11,742 bases of DNA from Chloroflexota bacterium (GTDB lineage Bacteria; Chloroflexota; UBA6077), in the NCBI GenBank assembly GCA_021788565.1, contig JAJYKO010000084.1:1-11742 (forward strand), written 5' to 3'. Numbering within the stretch: position 1 is the stretch's first letter; every line of letters begins with the position of its first letter. The notes under the pieces were generated by a model. It had not been told where the DNA came from and searched no databases. It worked only from the letters and a program-made list of their open reading frames with translations. This document shows, piece by piece, positions 7,096 to 11,742 of the stretch. Both the position numbers and the translations under genes were made by a program.

Positions 7096-7151
7096 GATGG
7101 GTGCGATTTGGAGTGCGGCACGAACGTGCCGCACTCCAAATCGCACCCATC
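7096..7151. repeat. 56-bp near-continuous perfect palindrome (27-bp arms, 2-nt centre)
   Basis: Arms 7096-7122 and 7125-7151 are exact reverse complements with only AA between them. The element fills the gap between two convergent genes: 2 nt after the stop of the cyclophilin-fold gene and 9 nt from the stop of the minus-strand gene. It can form a very stable hairpin in either transcript and so may end or protect both messages, but no T-run follows on either side. The perfect arms suggest a recent or mobile origin rather than slow decay of an old repeat. Confidence 0.9.
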
Positions 7152-7160
7152 TTCGCGAAA

Positions 7161-7499
7161 TCAGTCGATATCGACCTTCGTCGCCTTCCGCTCAGCTCTC
7201 TCCCCAGTTTGCTCCAGGCGGTTGATCATGGCATCAAGAACGCTGTCCACTACGCTTCGCATGGCCAGCAACTGCTCCCGCCGGGCATTCATCATGTGCT
7301 CGCGGGCGCCGGTCGGCAGCAGACCGGAGAGGCGTGACCGTACCCCTGTCCGCCTTGGCCTGTTCTCCCGCATCCAGGATACGAACTCGGCGGGACCTCG
7401 AAAGTCGATCTTGATGGTCACGACCCTTTCGCCTTCGTCCATAGGCTTCTCGTCGGCGATTCTCACATCCGCTTCCGCCTTGTTTTCTCCGGTTGACAT
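7161..7499 (-). CDS. Small charged protein of unknown function, partner of the ArsA-type ATPase gene
   Basis: I do not recognise the family. The 112-residue product has a polar, acidic N-terminus (1-25), a short beta-like stretch VVTIKIDF (26-33), a motif-like GPAEFVSWMRENRPRR (35-50), and a long predicted amphipathic helix from about 65 to 105 that is rich in Arg, Glu, Met and Leu. It has no signal peptide or membrane segment and no cysteine. Two ATGs are adjacent (7502 and 7499). The second is preferred because GGGAGG lies 6 nt upstream of it and only 3 nt from the first. It follows the ArsA-type ATPase gene by about 40 nt on the same strand and is very likely in its operon, so it may be a partner or regulator of that ATPase (inference). 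Confidence 0.72.
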   Translation of the reverse strand: MSTGENKAEADVRIADEKPMDEGERVVTIKIDFRGPAEFVSWMRENRPRRTGVRSRLSGLLPTGAREHMMNARREQLLAMRSVVDSVLDAMINRLEQTGERAERKATKVDID

Positions 7500-7540
7500 C
7501 ATGTACCTCCCTGTCTCAATCCCCTCGCACCGCCTGGTGG

Positions 7541-8707
7541 TTACGAGGAAGCGAATTGAACCCTCAGGACGTCCCCTTCCAGTTTGGCGCCATTGATCCG
7601 CATTCCTATCAGAGCTCTGGGCAAGATCAAGGCCCGCTTCTGGCTCCCCACCTGGATTACCAGTTCGTCTCCTACCTGCTGCAGGTCTATATCGCTCTTA
7701 GTAACGAAGGGCAAAGGCACCAGCAGATGATAGCCGTCCTCGACCTTCTCGAAGGTGTAGCTGCGTCCTCTGTGGTAGATGGCGATGGGATCCTCGCCGG
7801 AAAACAGCGTCTCGCCCACCTGCTCGAGCGTTTCGAGGCCCACGATCTCGCTTTCCATCAGCGGGAGGAATCGAATCGGTATCGGGGCGAAGGCGGACTC
7901 CACCATCTGGATGTACCTGGCCTGGGACACCTTCCACGTCTCGAAGTAGGCATCCGTGACGGCATCGGGAATGACGCGGTTGCAAACGACCAGATCGACC
8001 GGATAGTCGTACAGATTGAGGTAGGTGTAGGTGCGCATCGCCTCCTTGATGACCATCTTCTCCGCGTTGACCACCAGCCTGATGGAGGTCAGAGAAGGAT
8101 CGATGAGCACGGCGCGCATCTTGTCCAGTTCACGGAAGAGACCCTCCACGGCGTCGAAGACCTCGTCACCGGGCAGGGGCATGCCGACCACGGTTCGAAT
8201 TATCGGCCGGGCTACCTGTGCCACCCGCCGCTGCACGGGGAAGATCTTCTCCATCCACCAGCGGGCTATCTCGGGGAAGGTAAGTAGCTCCAGGGTCTCG
8301 CCGGTAGGAGCGGCATCTACGACGATCAGATCGTAGCTGCCGCTTTCCTTGAGCCGAACGATCTCTATCAGGCTGGCCAGCTCATACATCCCGGGCGGAA
8401 CGGTCAATTCCTCCGCCACTATGCTGTCGAGGCCGCGCCACGCGAAGAGGTTTGTGAGGTACTTCTGGATCGAACCCCAGTAGGCCGATACCTCATGGTA
8501 TATGTCGACCTCCATGCCCCAGAGCTTGTCCGCTATAGGGGTAGGAGTGGGACCCAGCTGGACATCGAGGGAGTCGGCCAGGCTGTGGGCAGCATCGGTG
8601 CTGAGGACAATCGTCTTGTATCCCATACGGGAGGCGCGCAGGGCAGTCGCAGCCGCGGTGGTGGTCTTGCCAACCCCTCCCTTTCCCGTGTAGAGAAGGA
8701 TCCTCAT
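7541..8707 (-). CDS. ArsA/Get3-family ATPase with C-terminal HSP20-like domain
   Basis: A SIMIBI-class P-loop ATPase of the ArsA/Get3 group, whose members drive arsenite efflux or escort tail-anchored membrane proteins. Residues 7-16 hold the deviant Walker A TGKGGVGKTT with signature lysine K9. Switch I is STDAAHSLADSLD (36-48), switch II is VVDAAPTGETLELL (129-142), and NRVIPDA (243-249) fits the adenine-binding region. From about 325 the protein continues as a small beta domain (YHLLVPLPF to LEGDVLRVQFA, 326-386) matching the ArsA_HSP20 domain that is often fused to these ATPases. Only one cysteine (C242) is present, so the CxxC zinc dimer site of Get3 and the arsenite-binding cysteines of ArsA are missing. 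No other arsenic gene is near. Start ATG has GGGAGGG 7 nt upstream. Client and role unknown. Confidence 0.9.
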   Translation of the reverse strand: MRILLYTGKGGVGKTTTAAATALRASRMGYKTIVLSTDAAHSLADSLDVQLGPTPTPIADKLWGMEVDIYHEVSAYWGSIQKYLTNLFAWRGLDSIVAEELTVPPGMYELASLIEIVRLKESGSYDLIVVDAAPTGETLELLTFPEIARWWMEKIFPVQRRVAQVARPIIRTVVGMPLPGDEVFDAVEGLFRELDKMRAVLIDPSLTSIRLVVNAEKMVIKEAMRTYTYLNLYDYPVDLVVCNRVIPDAVTDAYFETWKVSQARYIQMVESAFAPIPIRFLPLMESEIVGLETLEQVGETLFSGEDPIAIYHRGRSYTFEKVEDGYHLLVPLPFVTKSDIDLQQVGDELVIQVGSQKRALILPRALIGMRINGAKLEGDVLRVQFASS

Positions 8708-8745
8708 TGCCCGTCCCTCCCGCTAGCCGCCTCAGCGGTAAACTG

Positions 8746-8751
8746 ATTATA
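8746..8751 (-). promoter_or_regulatory. -10 hexamer of the ArsA-type ATPase operon
   Basis: Read on the minus strand this is a perfect TATAAT in the context CTGGTATAAT. It lies 39 nt before the ATG and is followed by a short leader carrying GGGAGGG. The expected -35 region falls inside the phased repeat 8753-8776 and shows no good TTGACA-like hexamer. Confidence 0.55.
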
Positions 8752-8752
8752 C

Positions 8753-8776
8753 CAGCTATCAGCAATCAGCTATCAG
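8753..8776 (-). repeat. Heptad-phased CTGA repeat in the divergent promoter region
   Basis: On the minus strand CTG recurs every 7 nt (plus-strand CAG at 8753, 8760, 8767 and 8774), giving the unit GCTGATN. It lies between and partly under the two divergent promoters and abuts the -10 of the ArsA-type operon. The 13-nt core 8761-8773 recurs inverted at 9865-9877, just after the URO-D gene. Confidence 0.7.
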
Positions 8777-8786
8777 GGCATGATGG

Positions 8787-8792
8787 TATACT
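8787..8792 (+). promoter_or_regulatory. -10 hexamer of the URO-D/MscS gene pair
   Basis: TATACT in the context ATGGTATACT, 68 nt before the URO-D start codon and back to back with the -10 at 8746-8751 on the other strand. No good -35 is seen; the phased repeat fills the upstream region. The same GGTATA(A/C)T core appears at the dnaN, ychF and ArsA-type promoters. Confidence 0.5.
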
Positions 8793-8860
8793 GGCTGCTG
8801 GTAAGGGGCATTCAAGTGACTGCCCAGAAGGCGGCTAGCGGGAAAGGATGACCTGCCAAC

Positions 8861-9865
8861 ATGACCAAAATCGAGAGAATTAACGCCGCTCTGAAGGGTG
8901 AGGAGGTGGATGCAGTCCCCATCAGCTTCTGGCGGCACTTCTACCACCAGGAGAGGGACCCCGATCTGCTCGCCGATGCCCTCCTGGTCTTCCAGAGAGA
9001 GCATGAGTGGGACTTCATGAAGGTAAACCCCAGGGCTTCCTACCACGTGGAGGGCTGGGGCAACCGCTACAGCTACACCGACGACCCCGACACTCCTCCC
9101 ACCCGAGTGAGTCACGTCGTCCATACCAGGGGCGACTGGGCGAAAATCGGGGTGCTGGACATCTGGGCCACGGAGCCGCTGAAACAGCAACTGGTTCTGC
9201 TGGAGTTGATCAAGGAAGGCCTCCAGGACGAGAACCTCTATTTCCTGCAGACTATTTTCTCCCCGCTCGCCATCGCGTTCCGGCTGGCGGGTCACTCGAA
9301 GGATCGGCTGGCGCAGGCCATGGAGGAGGAAGCGAAGGAGCTCCAGGCAGCCCTGGAGGCAATAACAGAGACCTTCGTCAACTACGCCAAGGCGTCCATA
9401 GACGTCGGTGCGTCCGGCCTCTTCTTTGCCGTCACAAAGCTGGCCTCAAGTGATTTTATGACTCCGGAGCAGTACGAGCGCTTCGGCGCTCCCTACGATC
9501 TCCGCGTGCTCCGGGCCGTGCGGGACCGGCCAGGCTTCAACATGCTGCACATGTGCGGAGCCAACGTCTTCTTCGATAAGCTCAAGCGCTATCCGGTGGA
9601 TGCCTTGAGCTGGGACGTTTTCCTGCCGGGCAACCCCGGCCTGCGCGAGGGCAAGGAGAAGTCCGGGAAGATGGTAGTAGGGGGGATAAACCAGAACGAG
9701 ACGCTCGATCACGGAACTCCCGAACAGGTGGCAGCCGAGGTGGAGCAAGGGATCCAGGAGACAGGTGGCAGAGGCTGCGTGATCGCTCCCGGCTGCACGT
9801 TTCCCACTACTGCAAGGGGCGAACTTCTCAATGCGGCCCTCGCCGCTCGCGACCGGCATCGGTAA
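8861..9865 (+). CDS. URO-D superfamily protein, MtaA-like (probable corrinoid-linked methyltransferase)
   Basis: A 334-residue TIM-barrel protein of the uroporphyrinogen decarboxylase superfamily. The start MTKIERINAALKGEEVDAVPISFW is typical of the non-HemE branch; the RQAGRY motif of true HemE is missing. HMCG at 230-233 and C312 in APGCTFP agree with the His-x-Cys...Cys zinc site of MtaA/MtbA-type methylcobamide methyltransferases, which suggests methyl transfer to a thiol rather than haem synthesis (inference). C306 is nearby as an alternative ligand. No corrinoid protein or substrate-specific methyltransferase gene is in the window, so the substrate is unknown. ATG at 8861 is the first start after an in-frame TGA at 8849-8851. 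Its ribosome site (AAAGGA) is about 12 nt away, which is long. An MscS-type gene follows after 31 nt. Confidence 0.82.
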   Translation: MTKIERINAALKGEEVDAVPISFWRHFYHQERDPDLLADALLVFQREHEWDFMKVNPRASYHVEGWGNRYSYTDDPDTPPTRVSHVVHTRGDWAKIGVLDIWATEPLKQQLVLLELIKEGLQDENLYFLQTIFSPLAIAFRLAGHSKDRLAQAMEEEAKELQAALEAITETFVNYAKASIDVGASGLFFAVTKLASSDFMTPEQYERFGAPYDLRVLRAVRDRPGFNMLHMCGANVFFDKLKRYPVDALSWDVFLPGNPGLREGKEKSGKMVVGGINQNETLDHGTPEQVAAEVEQGIQETGGRGCVIAPGCTFPTTARGELLNAALAARDRHR

Positions 9866-9896
9866 TAGCTGATTGCTTTTCCCCGGAGGTTACGCC

Positions 9897-10802
9897 TTGC
9901 CTTTGGACTTGAGTTCCATCGCCGGCAGCCCCAGCCCTGCTCTGCAGCAGGACTGGAGCATCTTAGTCTCGATACTGGTGGTGATAGTCATCGCCCTGGT
10001 GGCGTTGCGGCTTCTCGGAATGGCCGTTAACGGGATCACCCGCGGTATCCTCCAGCGAGAAAGGGAGCCAGCCCGCGAGCTGGCCCAAAAAGCCAAGACC
10101 CTCGCCCATGTGGTGGAGACCACGGGACGGGTCGTGATCTTCATCATCGCTCTGCTCTCCATACTCTCGCTGTTGGGTCGCGATATCACCCCCTTACTGG
10201 CCAGCGCCGGCATCGCGGGCATCGCCATCGGCCTCGGCGCCCAGAACCTCGTGAAGGACTGGCTGGGAGGCTTCTTCGTCCTCCTGGAGAACCAGTACTC
10301 AGTGGATGACGTGATCCAGGTCGGACAATACAGCGGCGTTGTGGAGAGGATCGACCTGCGCAAGACCGTGCTGCGCAACTCACAGGGTGCAGCGATCGTG
10401 ATACCCAACGGCGAGGTTCGCATCGTCACCAATATGACCAAGGATTGGTCAAGGGTAGTGATAAACGTGGGAGTTCCCTACGAAGAGGACGTCGACCGCG
10501 CCATCGAGGTGCTTCGGCAGGTGGCAGCGGAAGTGGCGGCAGACGAGGAGCTAAGCAAGCAGATACTGGAGCCACCGGAAGTACTCGGCGTCGAGGCCGT
10601 GGACGAGCAGAAGGTAACCATTCAACTCTGGGTAAAAACCCTCCCCGCCAAGCAGTGGGCCGTCTCCCGTGCAATGCGGGCATTGGTGAAGAAGCGGTTC
10701 GACGAAGCCGGCATTGGCAGCCCATATCCCCGCCAGATCACTATCGCCAGGACGCATTCCCCCTCGGCGCCTGACGGCGGAAAGAACACCCCACCGCGAT
10801 AG
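9897..10802 (+). CDS. MscS-family small-conductance mechanosensitive channel
   Basis: A membrane channel that opens under membrane tension and releases solutes during hypo-osmotic shock. The 301 residues hold three hydrophobic helices: about 21-42, 79-95, and the pore helix about 97-128 with the Gly/Ala-rich pattern LASAGIAGIAIGLGAQNLVKDW. This leads into the beta domain GGFFVLLENQYSVDDVIQVG and the conserved LRNSQGAAIVIPNGEV. A C-terminal alpha/beta domain (about 195-285) and a short polar tail end the protein. The length is close to E. coli MscS (286 residues). TTG at 9897 was chosen because GGAGG lies 7 nt upstream; an earlier TTG at 9873 has no ribosome site. The gene is 31 nt after the URO-D gene and probably shares its transcript, though no functional link is evident. 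Confidence 0.93.
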   Translation: MPLDLSSIAGSPSPALQQDWSILVSILVVIVIALVALRLLGMAVNGITRGILQREREPARELAQKAKTLAHVVETTGRVVIFIIALLSILSLLGRDITPLLASAGIAGIAIGLGAQNLVKDWLGGFFVLLENQYSVDDVIQVGQYSGVVERIDLRKTVLRNSQGAAIVIPNGEVRIVTNMTKDWSRVVINVGVPYEEDVDRAIEVLRQVAAEVAADEELSKQILEPPEVLGVEAVDEQKVTIQLWVKTLPAKQWAVSRAMRALVKKRFDEAGIGSPYPRQITIARTHSPSAPDGGKNTPPR

Positions 10803-10816
10803 GATCGCGCTCTCGC

Positions 10817-11742
10817 TCAGCGGTCCAGGTCGGCGAAGGTGCCCAGGCGAACGCCCATGCGCTGGAGGACAGATCGATTGGCAGGATCCAGCAACGCCTT
10901 CAATTCCGAGTCCCGACCGTCGGAATAGGACGTCTGCCGCCGGAGGGCTTCGTCCGGGTAGCCGGGGTGACACATAAGCTCCGTGGAACCAGCGGGTAGC
11001 CTCTCCAGTACTCCGAGAAGGTCCGCGGACGAAAAGGCGAGACCCAGCATAAACCCCTGAAAGTGGCCAGGAACCACGAGCCCCACTCGCTGCGCCCTCC
11101 ATCGCAGGAGAGCCCCCAGCGAGCTCATCAGCATTGCCTTGAGATAGCGTTGTCGTGGTGTCTCCGCGACCGGAGTGCGGCCCTCCAGGTTCACCTCCTC
11201 GGTGGCCTTCGTGACTCCGCCCTCGTCCGACGGTCTGTGAACGTGGATAGTGCCGTCGGCGATCGCCATGGGAGGTCGCGGCCTCGCATCGTCCTGAGGC
11301 AGGGAGCCATCGCCGCCGTCCAGCAGCATACCGGCTCGCGCGACGGCCTCACGCGGGCCAAGTTCGAATGTCGAGCGCAGGGCCCGTATGCCATACCGTT
11401 GCGCAACCTCGACGACAATAGGCTGAAGCCGCGGATGCATGTGGACGTGATGGTGAGAGTCCACATGAGTCGGCTGGATACCGGCTGACATCACGCGCTC
11501 CACCTGCGCCCGCAGTTCCGCTTCGATCTGGCCCTCGTCCAGGCGGCCCAGCGTGAGCTGCCTCAGCATGAAGGACAGTGTGTGAAAACGCCCGTCCGGA
11601 CGCACGAGATCGGGGATCTGGGAGGGCGGCAGGAGCGAAGTCCCGCTCGTCAGGTTGAGGTGAACGCCCACGCCCAGTTCGGGGGTTTCTCGCCAGAGTT
11701 GCACGGCATGGTCGAACGCCGGCATATTGGCCATAGCGGTGG
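10817..11742 (-). CDS. YdjC/ChbG-family carbohydrate deacetylase, partial (N-terminus outside window)
   Basis: Members of this family are metal-dependent deacetylases acting on N-acetylated sugars such as chitooligosaccharides; HpnK of hopanoid synthesis is a relative. About 307 codons are visible. The frame is open to the right edge and reads TAMANMPAFDHAV there, which in the family follows the N-terminal NADDFG metal site by some 25 residues, so the true start is beyond the window and the methionine at 11734 is internal. Counting from that methionine, motifs are GVGVHLNLT (21-29), THVDSHHHVHMHP (89-101) with metal-binding histidines, and ELMCHPGYPDE (252-262). Between about 125 and 200 lies a low-complexity stretch rich in Asp, Pro and Gly that looks longer than usual. 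It converges on the MscS gene with only 14 nt between the stops. Confidence 0.88.
   Translation of the reverse strand, partial: TAMANMPAFDHAVQLWRETPELGVGVHLNLTSGTSLLPPSQIPDLVRPDGRFHTLSFMLRQLTLGRLDEGQIEAELRAQVERVMSAGIQPTHVDSHHHVHMHPRLQPIVVEVAQRYGIRALRSTFELGPREAVARAGMLLDGGDGSLPQDDARPRPPMAIADGTIHVHRPSDEGGVTKATEEVNLEGRTPVAETPRQRYLKAMLMSSLGALLRWRAQRVGLVVPGHFQGFMLGLAFSSADLLGVLERLPAGSTELMCHPGYPDEALRRQTSYSDGRDSELKALLDPANRSVLQRMGVRLGTFADLDR

Larger units (their letters stand above)
8718..8843. promoter_or_regulatory. 15-bp inverted repeat in both leaders of a divergent gene pair
   Basis: AGGCGGCTAGCGGGA occurs on the minus strand at 8732-8718 and on the plus strand at 8829-8843, a perfect 15-bp match in inverted orientation. 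Both copies lie between a -10 hexamer and a start codon and run into the purine-rich ribosome-site region. This may be a binding site shared by both transcripts or genes, or a trace of a duplicated leader. Both explanations are inference. Confidence 0.6.

Noticed and set aside
6639..7151. Intrinsic terminators at the two long inverted repeats
   Set aside because: Neither stem is followed by a T-run on either strand, so they are listed as repeats, with a termination role left open.
7493..8287. Plus-strand open frame of 264 codons
   Set aside because: Antisense to the ArsA-type ATPase, whose motifs are unmistakable; the plus-strand product has no recognisable pattern.
7541..8707. Annotation as an arsenite efflux pump ATPase
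   Set aside because: The arsenite-binding cysteines are missing and no ars genes are nearby; only one cysteine is in the protein.
8861..9865. Annotation as HemE (uroporphyrinogen decarboxylase proper)
   Set aside because: The N-terminal RQAGRY substrate motif is missing and a His-x-Cys zinc-type motif is present, so only the superfamily name is safe.
10551..11102. Minus-strand open frame of 183 codons across the MscS/deacetylase junction
   Set aside because: Overlaps two well-supported genes in other frames and shows no motif.

Overview
This window comes from a GC-rich bacterial chromosome and holds mostly housekeeping and general metabolic genes. There is no phage, plasmid, transposase, CRISPR array, tRNA or rRNA that I can see. 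The ArsA ATPase with a C-terminal HSP20-like domain, a divergent second-type YchF, frequent TTG starts and intergenic repeat families would fit a Chloroflexota-like bacterium. That placement is inference from memory of gene families, not a search result.

Left part (1-1880, minus strand): recF (3' end outside the window) and dnaN form a tight two-gene replication/repair operon. Both start with TTG, and a good promoter lies at 1852-1880. dnaA is not upstream of dnaN and no DnaA boxes are visible, so this is not a classical dnaA-dnaN-recF origin block. Between dnaN and the next gene lies an inverted pair of REP-like hairpins (1901-1972).

Middle-left (1988-5459): a membrane-bound processive-type family 2 glycosyltransferase (minus) is divergent from a secreted clan-A glycoside hydrolase (plus), separated by about 290 bases. 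This could be a polysaccharide synthesis and trimming pair.

Middle (5460-7502): a divergent YchF-type P-loop NTPase and a small cyclophilin-fold protein lie on the plus strand, separated by a 26-bp perfect inverted repeat. They converge on a small unknown protein (minus) across a 27-bp-arm perfect palindrome. The unknown gene is the second gene of an operon headed by an ArsA/Get3-type ATPase with an HSP20-like tail (7541-8707, minus).

Right part (8708-11742): a compact divergent promoter region separates the ArsA-type operon from a plus-strand pair, a URO-D/MtaA-type protein and an MscS-type mechanosensitive channel. These converge on a partial YdjC/ChbG-type carbohydrate deacetylase whose 5' end lies beyond the right edge.

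The genes themselves are mostly recognisable. The less explained material is intergenic: a promoter-associated 7-nt-phased CTGA repeat at three or four sites, a REP pair with a compensatory base change, two long perfect inverted repeats, and a 15-bp inverted repeat placed in both leaders of a divergent gene pair.
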